Assembly (NCBI RefSeq): GCF_018881855.1
Contig: NZ_JACVPN010000001.1
Coordinates: 186,001-250,000 of the forward strand
Length of the DNA: 64,000 bases
Direction: 5' to 3'
From: Polynucleobacter sp. MWH-Berg-3C6
GTDB lineage: Bacteria > Pseudomonadota > Gammaproteobacteria > Burkholderiales > Burkholderiaceae
This document shows, in pieces, positions 16,857 through 24,633 of this stretch. Each line of letters starts with the position of its first letter. The first letter of the stretch is position 1. The translations under genes and the position numbers were made by a program. The notes beneath the pieces were generated by a model. The model was not told where the DNA came from, did no database searches, and was given only the letters and a program-made list of their open reading frames with translations.

Positions 16857-17384
16857 CTAGAGTCCCATGTCCTTTAAAACACGGAAGATCTCGCGATAAG
16901 CCTTAGGCGGCTTGTTTTGCTCTTTTTCTCTACGGGCATTTCGAATAAGTGTGCGCATATTCTGAATATCCATATCAGGATACTGCTCAATCATTTTGGT
17001 GAAAGCGTCATCGTTAGCAATGAGTCTATCGCGATAGCTTTCTAAAAAATGCAGCTTGGCAGTCTCTGCCTTGCTCACTCCTTGAATGGCATCTAAACGT
17101 TTTTGAATGGCATCTAACTCTTCTTCATCCAAAAAACGCATGAGCTTGCCAAGATACTGTTTGTGGCGACGAATCGCTTCAAAACTCTTGATCTTGTTGG
17201 TTTCTGCAATCGCTACTTTGATGGCTTCATCTAAGGGGATGGTTTTGAGGGCATCGCTACTTAAGGCCGCCAAGACTTCCGCCAATTTCTGGCGTTCCGT
17301 CATTTGGCGCTTTAGCTCAGACTTGCTAGGGCCTTCATCAGCCTCAACAACTTTGGGTGTGCGATTCTTCTCATTAATATGCAT
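16857..17384 (-). CDS. darP: Ribosome-associated factor DarP (YjgA, DUF615)
   Basis: A 175-residue, highly charged, all-helical protein that in E. coli promotes late 50S subunit assembly. Family features: PSKSELKRQMTERQKLAE (about 19-36), LDEAIKVA (~51), KSFEAIRRHKQYLGKLMR (~67-84) and the C-terminal RNARREKEQNKPPKAYREIFRVL. In other betaproteobacteria it is next to pmbA; here its neighbours are an acyltransferase and a toxin-antitoxin pair, so the gene order has been rearranged. Confidence 0.9.
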   Translation of the reverse strand: MHINEKNRTPKVVEADEGPSKSELKRQMTERQKLAEVLAALSSDALKTIPLDEAIKVAIAETNKIKSFEAIRRHKQYLGKLMRFLDEEELDAIQKRLDAIQGVSKAETAKLHFLESYRDRLIANDDAFTKMIEQYPDMDIQNMRTLIRNARREKEQNKPPKAYREIFRVLKDMGL

Positions 17385-17415
17385 ATGACTATTTTAGACG
17401 GGTATTGGAGTTTGG

Positions 17416-17733
17416 CTATTCTTTGTTGATTTTCTGCTTCAGTAGTTTCAGATCGGCACTAGAAAATAATTGGCTTCTTCCAATAATCGATGTGGGTTTT
17501 AATCTACCCGCCTGAACATATCTGCGTAAGGTTGGAAGTGAGACCTCTAAAAATTCTGCAGCCTCTTCTGCTGAAAAGGTCGCATTTCTTAGATGCCCAA
17601 ACACTTGTTCATGCGTATATTCAGTTTCCTGGAAGGCATTTATCGCAATTAAAGAAAAAAACTTAACACGTTCTTTTGACGGCATCCTTTGAACGTGAGC
17701 AAATAAATCTTCTGCACTCATGTATTGAGTCAT
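17416..17733 (-). CDS. Antitoxin-like helix-turn-helix protein (excisionase/MerR-type)
   Basis: A 105-residue protein. The C-terminal half (FSAEEAAEFLEVSLPTLRRYVQAGRLKPTSI, then RSQLFSSADLKLL; about residues 52-98) is an excisionase-type winged helix-turn-helix. The N-terminal half (MSAEDLFAHVQRMPSKERVKFFSLIA) is helical and could wrap a toxin. It is encoded 40 bases downstream of a RelE/ParE-like toxin gene on the same strand. This toxin-first order with a HTH_17-type partner is less common than the XRE, Phd or MazE classes. Its role as antitoxin is inferred from the pairing. Confidence 0.72.
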   Translation of the reverse strand: MTQYMSAEDLFAHVQRMPSKERVKFFSLIAINAFQETEYTHEQVFGHLRNATFSAEEAAEFLEVSLPTLRRYVQAGRLKPTSIIGRSQLFSSADLKLLKQKINKE

Positions 17734-17773
17734 ATATAGACCTCACTTTCTGTATTGAAGTGGCTTGAACTTA

Positions 17774-18076
17774 TCATTTGAATCGCATAGATTTTTTTAA
17801 TTGTGTATAAAAATTTTCATGAGGTCCGATTTTGGAAAATTCTATCCAAGTTATTTCGGTAGCACCTTCAAAGTGATCATATTGATAAGCCATCAAATAT
17901 TCCTGTGTATTAAAGCGAAATTTATAAACAAATACTCCCTGGAGATCCCCATGCTTTTGTTGGCCTATCCTGGGGTTATTGCAAACTTCAGTAACTCTGA
18001 TTTCAATTGCTAACTGCAAAGGCTTAGAGGCTTTTTTTACATATTGGGCAAAAGCTTTTTTAAAGGTAGTTCTCAT
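17774..18076 (-). CDS. RelE/ParE superfamily toxin
   Basis: A 100-residue basic protein with the RelE/ParE fold order: two N-terminal helices (FKKAFAQYVKKASKPLQLAIEIRVTEV), then the NNPRIGQQKHGDLQGVFVYKFRFNTQEYLMAYQYD strands, and an ITWIEFSKIGPHENFY end. The GPHENFY-KxL segment is typical of a ParE-related toxin subgroup whose genes precede an antitoxin. It would act on mRNA at the ribosome or on gyrase; the sequence cannot decide which. No inactivating mutation is visible, unlike the higB locus 7 kb away. Confidence 0.78.
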   Translation of the reverse strand: MRTTFKKAFAQYVKKASKPLQLAIEIRVTEVCNNPRIGQQKHGDLQGVFVYKFRFNTQEYLMAYQYDHFEGATEITWIEFSKIGPHENFYTQLKKSMRFK

Positions 18077-18174
18077 GATCTAATATTAGATCAAAATTGA
18101 TTCTATAACAAATCAACAAAAGTGACAAGAAATACTCGATTTTTTGTATTGGTAAATAATAGGCAGCAAAGCAT

Positions 18175-19800
18175 ATGACTCAAGCAAATACCTACGACTA
18201 CATCATTATTGGGGCAGGCAGCGCTGGCTGTATGTTGGCCAAGCGTTTGACTGAAAACCCCCAAAAGAAGGTTTTACTGATTGAGGCGGGTAAGAGTGAT
18301 AACTACATTTGGATTCATATTCCGGTGGGTTATCTGTACTGCATTGATAACCCGAGGGCGGATTGGCGTTTTAAGACCGCCTCTGAAACAGGTCTTAATG
18401 GCCGCTCATTAATTTATCCCCGCGGCAGAGTTCTGGGCGGCTGCTCTTCGATTAACGGCATGATTTATATGCGTGGCCAAGTTGGTGATTATGACTCTTG
18501 GGTAGAGGCTACTGGTGACGATGCATGGTCTTGGCAAAACGCACTAGGCCGCTACAAAAAGTTTGAGGATTATCACAGCGCTGCTAATGAGTGGCATGGC
18601 AAAGGTGGTGAATGGACAGTATCCAAGCAACGCTTACGCTGGCCCATTATGGATAAATTCAGAGAGGCTGCTGTAGAAGCTGGCATCCCTGCATCGGATG
18701 ACTTTAATCGCGGTGATAACTTTGGAGTGGGCTACTTTGATGTTAGTCAGCGCGCTGGTTTACGATTAAATACTGCTAAAGCTTTTTTAAAAGATGCGGC
18801 CAAGCGTAGTAATCTCACGGTGATCACTGAAGCAATGGTCACTAAGCTCAAAATTGATCCCGCCACCAAGAATTGCTATGGCGTGGAGTATCGCAAGGAT
18901 GGCGTTCTCAGTGAGGCTTTGTGTGCAATTGAGCGGGGTGGTGAAGTGTTGCTCAGCGCAGGTTCTATTGGTAGCGTACAAATACTGGAGCGCTCTGGAG
19001 TTGGAGCTGCTGCACATCTTGCTGCATTAGGCATTCCGGTAATAGCGGATTTGCCAGGGGTTGGTGAGAATCTACAAGATCATCTGCAACTGCGCATGAT
19101 CTACAAAGTCGATGGAATTAAGACACTCAATACCAAAGCCAACTCTTGGTTTGGCAAGATGATGATTGGTTTGGAATATCTCTTCAAACGCTCTGGGCCG
19201 ATGTCGATGGCACCTTCCCAGTTGGGTGCTTTTGCCTATAGCTCACCATTGCAAAAGAGTGCCAATGTTGAATATCACGTACAACCGCTCTCATTAGAAA
19301 AATTTGGTGAAGACCTCCACTCATTTAATGCTTTCACGGCTAGCGTTTGCAATCTACGACCCACATCCCGCGGCAGTGTGCATATTCATTCTGTCGATCC
19401 TGAGGCGCCACCAGTCATTTCCCCAAATTATTTATCCACTGAGGAAGATCGCAGAATTGCGGTGGAGTCTTTGCGTTTAACGCGCAAGATTGTGCAAAGT
19501 CCAGCACTCCAGCCCTACTCACCAGAAGAATACAAGCCCGGCGTACAGTACCAAACTGAAGCAGAGCTGGTTAAAGCTGCAGGTGATATCGGCACTACTA
19601 TTTTTCATCCGGTTGGCACATGCAAAATGGGTCGTGCAGATGATCCGATGGCAGTACTAGATTCTCAATTGCGAGTGAGAGGTATTCATCATCTGCGCGT
19701 GGTTGATGCTTCTGCTATGCCCACAATCACTTCGGGTAATACCGCCGCTCCAACGATGATGATTGCAGAGCGTGTTGCGGAGTTACTCGCTGGTGAATAG
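18175..19800 (+). CDS. GMC-family flavoprotein oxidoreductase (choline dehydrogenase-like)
   Basis: A 541-residue FAD-dependent alcohol dehydrogenase or oxidase. The dinucleotide fold is at residues 10-18 (IIIGAGSAG). GMC signature 1 is seen in PRGRVLGGCSSINGMIYMRG (~80-99) and signature 2 in LSAGSIGSVQILERSGVG (~260). The C-terminal FHPVGTCKMG and VVDASAMPTITSGNTAAPTMMIAE supply the active-site His and the FAD end. Similar enzymes oxidise choline, polyethylene glycol or long-chain alcohols; no betaine aldehyde dehydrogenase is adjacent, so choline is not assured. The following EamA gene overlaps its end. Confidence 0.88.
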   Translation: MTQANTYDYIIIGAGSAGCMLAKRLTENPQKKVLLIEAGKSDNYIWIHIPVGYLYCIDNPRADWRFKTASETGLNGRSLIYPRGRVLGGCSSINGMIYMRGQVGDYDSWVEATGDDAWSWQNALGRYKKFEDYHSAANEWHGKGGEWTVSKQRLRWPIMDKFREAAVEAGIPASDDFNRGDNFGVGYFDVSQRAGLRLNTAKAFLKDAAKRSNLTVITEAMVTKLKIDPATKNCYGVEYRKDGVLSEALCAIERGGEVLLSAGSIGSVQILERSGVGAAAHLAALGIPVIADLPGVGENLQDHLQLRMIYKVDGIKTLNTKANSWFGKMMIGLEYLFKRSGPMSMAPSQLGAFAYSSPLQKSANVEYHVQPLSLEKFGEDLHSFNAFTASVCNLRPTSRGSVHIHSVDPEAPPVISPNYLSTEEDRRIAVESLRLTRKIVQSPALQPYSPEEYKPGVQYQTEAELVKAAGDIGTTIFHPVGTCKMGRADDPMAVLDSQLRVRGIHHLRVVDASAMPTITSGNTAAPTMMIAERVAELLAGE

Positions 19801-20704
19801 TCATAAAAGCAATCAACTTCCCTTAAGCCATCTTCTTCTCGCTTTAGCAATTGTGGCTGTGTGGGGTACCAACTTTGTAGTGATCAAGCTCTCCTTGGAT
19901 GCTTTTCCACCATTCTTGTTTGCAGCACTACGTTATACCTTTGCGTTTTTACCCTTAGTATTTTTTATACCCAAGCCCAAGGTCTCATGGACCAATATGT
20001 GCGCATATGGTGTTGCTATTGGGGTTGGACAATTCGGCATCTTGTTTTTTGCAATTGATGGGCGGATTTCTCCAGGCTTAGCCTCCTTGGTGGTGCAGAC
20101 ACAGGTATTTTTCACCATTGGTTTTGCCATGTTCTTTGCAAAAGAGCGTTTGAAACTTTATCAAGCAGTTGCTGTCTCAGTATCGATGACTGGCCTTGGA
20201 GTTATTGCGCTCCATACCGATGCAAGTACTACTTTTTTAGGAATCGCTTTGGTAGTCATCGCCGGGCTTTCGTGGGGGATTGGTAATACAGTGAGTCGGC
20301 GCGCTGGCTCTATCAATATGCTCTCTTATGTAGTTTGGGCAAGCGGATTTTCATTGCCGCCACTCTTTTTAATCTCTTGGATTTTTGAAGGTGGCTGGCA
20401 GCAGATGAGTTCTTCAATCGGTTCTGCACCGATGAGTGCATGGGCTGGTGTGTTTTGGCAATCATGGGGCAACACCGTCTTTGGATACGCTGCTTGGGCC
20501 TGGCTGCTCTCAAGACATCCTGCCGCAGTAGTAGCGCCGGCTCCACTATTGGTGCCTATCTTTGGAATGGGTGCTTCGGCTTATTTCTTGAGCGAGCCAT
20601 TACCTTTATGGAAACTGTTGGCTGCTGGCTTGGTGATTGCTGGACTTATCGTCAACTTATTTTGGCCAAACCTAGAAAAGTTCTTCAGAAAGCTAAGCCG
20701 ATAA
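19793..20704 (+). CDS. EamA (DMT) family metabolite exporter
   Basis: A ten-helix inner-membrane transporter with two EamA repeats (about residues 8-138 and 150-290). The first has AIVAVWGTNFVVIKL and the second has GLSWGIGNTVSRR. The open frame extends to TTG 19763, but GTG at 19793 is preceded by GCGGAG and overlaps the upstream stop by only eight bases, indicating coupling to the GMC oxidoreductase. Relatives export amino acids or other metabolites. Its 3' end overlaps the convergent next gene by 12 bases. Confidence 0.85.
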   Translation: MNSHKSNQLPLSHLLLALAIVAVWGTNFVVIKLSLDAFPPFLFAALRYTFAFLPLVFFIPKPKVSWTNMCAYGVAIGVGQFGILFFAIDGRISPGLASLVVQTQVFFTIGFAMFFAKERLKLYQAVAVSVSMTGLGVIALHTDASTTFLGIALVVIAGLSWGIGNTVSRRAGSINMLSYVVWASGFSLPPLFLISWIFEGGWQQMSSSIGSAPMSAWAGVFWQSWGNTVFGYAAWAWLLSRHPAAVVAPAPLLVPIFGMGASAYFLSEPLPLWKLLAAGLVIAGLIVNLFWPNLEKFFRKLSR

Positions 20705-21256
20705 AAGTTTAATGGCTTCCCGAATGAGGAGGGCGCGATATCCCATATAGATCGCTACTAAAGTAAAGCCAAATAAGAATAGCTTGGGAATCAGCGCACC
20801 TTCTGCAACTAACTCGCTATTCAGCAATCCAAGAGCAACTGCAGCAAAGAATACGGCGCCCAGACCCAGCATGATCCAGTTTTCATAACCACTGACTTGC
20901 TGAGTAGTATTTTGGTAAGCAAGTACCTGAAAAGTATCGCCTTTAGGGTAGCCCGATACTGTTAATGTGTCACCATCAGCAATCTTCATAGGGGTGGAGA
21001 ATTTTGCTTCAATTGCCTTATCGCCTAAATTGAATTTGGATATATAGAAGCGCGTGTAATAAATGGATGAATGATCATGCGTTGGCTTTTCTGGATTGAC
21101 GTATTCCAGTAACTCATGATTCAGATTGCCGACCGTGCCTGAGATGGCATGCAGTGATGTCGATAAGAATGTACTTGGCTTGCTAACAGTCATCAGTAAA
21201 ACTCCTAAAAGGCTCAAGCTCAGTATAAAGAGCAAGGAATAGAGAGGCTTTTTCAT
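20693..21256 (-). CDS. Membrane protein of unknown function beside tauE
   Basis: A 187-residue protein with an N-terminal membrane anchor (residues ~5-25), a soluble extracytoplasmic domain of about 90 residues (~35-130, including GYPKGDTFQVLAY) and two C-terminal helices (~133-155 and 160-180). No family recognised. It starts three bases after the TauE/SafE gene on the same strand, so it is almost certainly cotranscribed. The soluble domain has no conserved cysteines. Confidence 0.65.
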   Translation of the reverse strand: MKKPLYSLLFILSLSLLGVLLMTVSKPSTFLSTSLHAISGTVGNLNHELLEYVNPEKPTHDHSSIYYTRFYISKFNLGDKAIEAKFSTPMKIADGDTLTVSGYPKGDTFQVLAYQNTTQQVSGYENWIMLGLGAVFFAAVALGLLNSELVAEGALIPKLFLFGFTLVAIYMGYRALLIREAIKLLSA

Positions 21257-21259
21257 GGC

Positions 21260-22081
21260 TCAGTAGTAGCTGCTGAGACCTTTAACCATGAGGCTAATGG
21301 CCACCGTAAAAGTGAGAACTGCAAAAATTTGCTGTAAGCGTGGGCCACTCATTTTTTTACCAAATGCCCCTCCAATCAAAAGCCCCGTGAGAGCCCCCAA
21401 AGAGAATGGCGCTGCCAGGAGTAAATCTAGATTTCCTGCAGCAGCAGAAAATACAGCACCACCCGCTGAAACAATCGCAAGTACGCCTAAAGAAGTTGCC
21501 ACTATTGATTGAACTGGTAAATCGGTATAGCGCTTTAGTGCAGGAACAATCACAAAGCCACCCCCAACCCCGAGAAGCCCCGACAGAAAGCCTGCTATTC
21601 CACCTGAAAACATGAGCGCTCTTGCGCAAGGAATATTCCAAGCCAATTTACCAATCGATGGGTCCAATAAACAGGGTGGAGGTTTGCTAGCGCTATCGGT
21701 TATGCCTAAAATTTCTCGTCTGGCTTGTCTGTAGAGATTGGTGGATGAGTAAAAGAGTGTGCAACTAAATAAAATTAATAGTGGCCCATTGGGTACGCGC
21801 TGTGCCAACCAAAGACCTACTGGTGAAAGCAGCAATCCAAAGACCGCCATAAATCCAGCAGCTTTATATCTCAATATTTTGTTTTTCAGTCCTAATAGTG
21901 CGCCAACGCCAGCAGCAAGTGCTATGGCAGATAAAGCGACCGGCGCAGCTTCTGCTACCGATAAGTGCAGAGCAAAAACCAGCAATGGGACAGACAAAAT
22001 TCCGCCGCCAGCGCCAGTAAGCCCCATGAGGAGGCCTACGAGCACGCCTAGGGCCGGGCTGATCAATATTGAGTAATCCAT
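21260..22081 (-). CDS. TauE/SafE-family sulfite/organosulfonate exporter
   Basis: A 273-residue permease with eight hydrophobic segments in two repeats: GLLMGLTGAGGGILSVPLLVFAL at ~16-38, and GFLSGLLGVGGGFVIVPAL at ~163-181. The paired GxxxGGG motifs are diagnostic of the family, which exports sulfite, sulfoacetate or related thio-compounds. It is transcribed divergently from a persulfide-dioxygenase-like gene and a BigR-like repressor gene, the classic arrangement in which the exporter removes sulfite made from persulfides. Confidence 0.87.
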   Translation of the reverse strand: MDYSILISPALGVLVGLLMGLTGAGGGILSVPLLVFALHLSVAEAAPVALSAIALAAGVGALLGLKNKILRYKAAGFMAVFGLLLSPVGLWLAQRVPNGPLLILFSCTLFYSSTNLYRQARREILGITDSASKPPPCLLDPSIGKLAWNIPCARALMFSGGIAGFLSGLLGVGGGFVIVPALKRYTDLPVQSIVATSLGVLAIVSAGGAVFSAAAGNLDLLLAAPFSLGALTGLLIGGAFGKKMSGPRLQQIFAVLTFTVAISLMVKGLSSYY

Positions 22082-22084
22082 TGC

Positions 22085-22150
22085 AATTTATTTTATATTA
22101 AGATAGTATATAAATATATATATTAATTAGCTAGAGCAATCATGGAAAAA
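22085..22150. promoter_or_regulatory. Divergent A+T-rich promoter/operator region (BigR-like candidate)
   Basis: The short gap between the two divergent sulfur genes is almost pure A+T and contains a perfect 12-base palindrome, AATATATATATT at 22113-22124, in a longer run of TATA repeats. BigR, SqrR and YgaV repressors bind A+T-rich inverted repeats overlapping the -10 of such genes. The position fits; sequence specificity cannot be shown here, and A+T runs give palindromes easily. Confidence 0.45.
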
Positions 22151-22155
22151 CCATT

Positions 22156-23028
22156 GTGAACCTAAAAGTAAACGCTGACATTAAATCCTTTTTTGATCCA
22201 GAAACCTGGACTTTCACCTATGTAGTGTATGCGGGTGAGGGCAGTGCTTGTGTAGTGATTGACTCCGTTCTGAACTATGACCCCAAGTCAGGTCGAGCCA
22301 CCACCAAATCTGTAGATATGGTGGTGCAATTTATTGCTGAGAAAAAGTTGCAGCTAGCTTGGATATTAGAAACCCACGCACATGCAGACCATCTCACTGC
22401 GGCCCCGTATTTACAAAACAAGCTTGGCGGCAAGATTGTGATTGGTGATCACATTACCAATGTACAGAATGTTTTCAAGGGCATCTTCAACTTAGACGAG
22501 CACTTTGCAGTTGATGGTTCGCAATTTGATCGCTTGCTGAGAGATGGTGAATCGCTGGCTTTTGGCGAACTCTCTTTAAGGTCAATATACGTTCCGGGCC
22601 ACACCCCGGCTTGTATGGCTTATGAGATTGGGGGCGCCTTATTTGTGGGTGATACCTTGTTTATGCCGGATGTTGGCACGGCGCGATGTGATTTCCCGGG
22701 TGGAGATGCGAGGGCTTTATATCAATCGATTCAGAAAATCTTGAGCTATCCCAATGAAACCAAGCTGTATATGTGCCACGATTACCCGCCAACCAATCGA
22801 CCGGCGGCCCATCTGACCACTGTGGGGCAAGAAAAGCAAAATAATATTCATGTGCATGATGGCATCACTGAAGATGCATTTGTACAAATGCGTAGTAAGC
22901 GCGATGCTACTTTAGAAGTGCCTCATCTCATCCTGCCATCGATCCAAGTCAATATACGGGCAGGCCACTTTCCTGAGCCTGAGGCGAATGGCAAGTCCTA
23001 TCTCAAAATCCCACTGAATACTCTCTAA
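22156..23028 (+). CDS. MBL-fold persulfide dioxygenase-like hydrolase (Blh/ETHE1 group)
   Basis: A 290-residue metallo-beta-lactamase fold protein. The metal motif is H74-A-H76-A-D78-H79, followed by GHTPACMAYEIG (~154) and the MCHDY histidine (~213). The TVGQEKQNNIHV segment and the C-terminal FPEPEANGKSYLKIPLN are typical of Blh-like persulfide dioxygenases, which convert glutathione persulfide to sulfite. Start is GTG 22156; no in-frame ATG lies upstream. The next gene begins two bases after its stop. Function is assigned jointly from family and from the exporter/repressor neighbours. Confidence 0.85.
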   Translation: MNLKVNADIKSFFDPETWTFTYVVYAGEGSACVVIDSVLNYDPKSGRATTKSVDMVVQFIAEKKLQLAWILETHAHADHLTAAPYLQNKLGGKIVIGDHITNVQNVFKGIFNLDEHFAVDGSQFDRLLRDGESLAFGELSLRSIYVPGHTPACMAYEIGGALFVGDTLFMPDVGTARCDFPGGDARALYQSIQKILSYPNETKLYMCHDYPPTNRPAAHLTTVGQEKQNNIHVHDGITEDAFVQMRSKRDATLEVPHLILPSIQVNIRAGHFPEPEANGKSYLKIPLNTL

Positions 23029-23029
23029 T

Positions 23030-23347
23030 ATGAATATCCCCATTTCAAAAGCGGAACTCAAAAAAATGCAAGCATCTGCAGAAGATGCTTGCAAGCTCAT
23101 GAAAGTCCTTTCAAATCGTGATCGCATGATGCTCTTATGTGAGATTGGCCAAGGTGAAAAATGTGTTGGTGAACTAGAGGCTGCTCTAGATATTCATCAG
23201 CCAACGCTTTCACAACAGTTAACCGTTTTACGAAAAGAAAAACTAGTGAAGACTCGTAGAGATGGCAAACAAATCTACTACTCACTGGCTAGCCAGGTAG
23301 CAATAGCAGTCATGGGATTGCTATATAAGCACTATTGTAAGAAGTAG
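23030..23347 (+). CDS. bigR: ArsR-family repressor of the BigR/SqrR reactive-sulfur type
   Basis: A 105-residue winged-helix repressor. The recognition helix is QPTLSQQLTVLRKEKLVKTRRDGKQIYYSL (~57-86). Cysteines lie at C21, C37, C45 and C103. The pair C37 and C103 is 66 residues apart, exactly the spacing of the sensing cysteines in BigR (42/108) and SqrR (41/107), which form a polysulfide bridge and release DNA. It follows the persulfide-dioxygenase gene by one base and presumably controls the divergent promoter. C21 and C45 are additional. Confidence 0.85.
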   Translation: MNIPISKAELKKMQASAEDACKLMKVLSNRDRMMLLCEIGQGEKCVGELEAALDIHQPTLSQQLTVLRKEKLVKTRRDGKQIYYSLASQVAIAVMGLLYKHYCKK

Positions 23348-23375
23348 AACGTTTTATCAAAAGAAGAGGCTAACT

Positions 23376-23588
23376 ATGAAATGCAACGTCGGTGGTATTG
23401 ATCGTATTTTAAGAATCGCAGTTGGTGCATTGTTGGTGGCACTTGCGGCGAGTAATGTTATTGGATTGTGGGGATGGTTGGGCGTGATTCCTTTAGCAAC
23501 AGGATTATTTCGTTTTTGCCCGGCCTATACTTTGCTTAGTGTGAATTCTTGCGGAGTATCTTCCGATAAGAGTTCTGGCTCCAAGTAA
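23376..23588 (+). CDS. DUF2892 (YgaP transmembrane-like) protein
   Basis: A 70-residue protein with N-terminal MKCNVGGIDRILRIAVGALLV and a second hydrophobic helix (GWLGVIPLATGLFRFCPAYTLLSVNSC), the DUF2892 signature with cysteines at 3, ~49 and ~59. In other bacteria the domain is fused to or encoded beside rhodaneses such as YgaP and in BigR operons. It probably forms the end of this sulfur operon; a weak hairpin follows its stop. No rhodanese is adjacent. Confidence 0.8.
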   Translation: MKCNVGGIDRILRIAVGALLVALAASNVIGLWGWLGVIPLATGLFRFCPAYTLLSVNSCGVSSDKSSGSK

Positions 23589-23608
23589 AAGTAATCAGCG
23601 CCTTGCAA

Positions 23609-23645
23609 CAAAGGGATACATTCTAAAAATATCTCTTTGTTTTTC
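23609..23645 (+). terminator. Probable intrinsic terminator after the sulfur operon
   Basis: CAAAGGGATA (from 23609) can pair with TATCTCTTTG (ending 23639) with one mismatch, followed by a T-rich run. The loop is 11 bases. Stability is modest, so termination may be partial. Confidence 0.4.
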
Positions 23646-23672
23646 TTTCTTGTAAGTACTTAGGAGTTCCAA

Positions 23673-24191
23673 ATGAACATGACCCATTACATGCAATTGT
23701 TGGCTGACAATCAGCCTTGGAATTTAATGCTATTTATGGCGATACCCATTGTGCTTGCAGAAACTTTGGCGATCACTGAGCTCTATATTTTGTTTACAAG
23801 AAGATTCCACGGCTTTATTTGGGGTCTCAATCGTTTTTCTGGCGCAGCTGTTGGCCTTTACTTTATTGGAGTCATTATTTATTTAATGACCACGGCAGTT
23901 GTTCCAATTACGCAAGCCGGTCAATGGAGAACTGTGATTGATGTGATAGCGGTTGGATCCTATCTGATTGGTGGCTTACCTTTGATTTGGATTGCATTGC
24001 AAGAGTTTGGCCTGGTTAATAAAAGCCTAAATCAAGAGGGTAAGCTCAAGATCCATGCAATCTGTGTCGCATTATTTTTAGTATTTGGTCACGTAGCAAT
24101 GATTAGCGGTATGTTGGATCCTGGTTTGCTGGGCTATCAAGGTACTGCGCACGCCGTTGATGGTGCAATGCCTGCTGCTCACGGACACTAG
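23673..24191 (+). CDS. Four-span membrane protein with a His-rich C-terminus
   Basis: A 172-residue protein with four hydrophobic helices (~15-40, 50-75, 90-112, 127-150) and a C-terminal tail ending AAHGH. It resembles a family of uncharacterised proteobacterial membrane proteins (DUF6803-like, from memory). GGAGTTCC with short spacing precedes ATG 23673. It converges on, and overlaps by 89 bases, the last gene of the flavin operon. Histidines in the helix containing FGHVAMISG and at the tail could bind metal or heme, but nothing proves it. Confidence 0.65.
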   Translation: MNMTHYMQLLADNQPWNLMLFMAIPIVLAETLAITELYILFTRRFHGFIWGLNRFSGAAVGLYFIGVIIYLMTTAVVPITQAGQWRTVIDVIAVGSYLIGGLPLIWIALQEFGLVNKSLNQEGKLKIHAICVALFLVFGHVAMISGMLDPGLLGYQGTAHAVDGAMPAAHGH

Positions 24192-24633
24192 TAGACCGTA
24201 GTAGCTTTGCTATGAAGGTAGGTAATAGGCTGATTCTCATAAGGCTATGCAATAAAAAAATAGCAAAGAACAGCAGCCCTAAGATCCAGTGGGTACTAAT
24301 AACCTCGTCTCGCATTTCAGCGGGCCCGTAATACAGCAAGGCCCCAGTAAGTAGTAGCGCCACTAAGAAGCCCAGCTGGCTAAGTCCACTCAACCATTTT
24401 TGTTTGGATTTAAGCCCAGCCTTTAAGTGAAAAGGCAGCACTGATCCCAAGGCGAGAGTTGCAATCATCGCAAAGACCCCATGTAAAGCCAGTATGTTGT
24501 GATTTCCTAAAGCCGCTCTTTGAATTTGAAACTCATGGCCAAGTAAATATAGGGTGCCGCTAATAGAGCAGGCAAGCATGCCGCCAATCACAAACGATCT
24601 TTGCCAGCTAGGCATTTTTCCCAAACGACTCAT
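24103..24633 (-). CDS. Four-helix membrane protein with paired histidines (cytochrome b-like candidate)
   Basis: A 176-residue protein with four hydrophobic helices (~14-31, 48-68, 86-101, 115-132) and a basic C-terminal tail. Helix two has H51 and H69 near its two ends, and helix four has H115 and H129, 14 residues apart. Helices carrying histidines near both membrane faces are how diheme b-type four-helix bundles bind heme. It is the last gene of the flavin operon; its start overlaps the apbE stop (ATG at 24633, apbE ends at 24630). A role in passing electrons across the membrane to the flavoprotein is inferred. No family is firmly recognised. Confidence 0.65.
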   Translation of the reverse strand: MSRLGKMPSWQRSFVIGGMLACSISGTLYLLGHEFQIQRAALGNHNILALHGVFAMIATLALGSVLPFHLKAGLKSKQKWLSGLSQLGFLVALLLTGALLYYGPAEMRDEVISTHWILGLLFFAIFLLHSLMRISLLPTFIAKLLRSTSVREQQALHHQRRAQYLDSPANQDPTYR

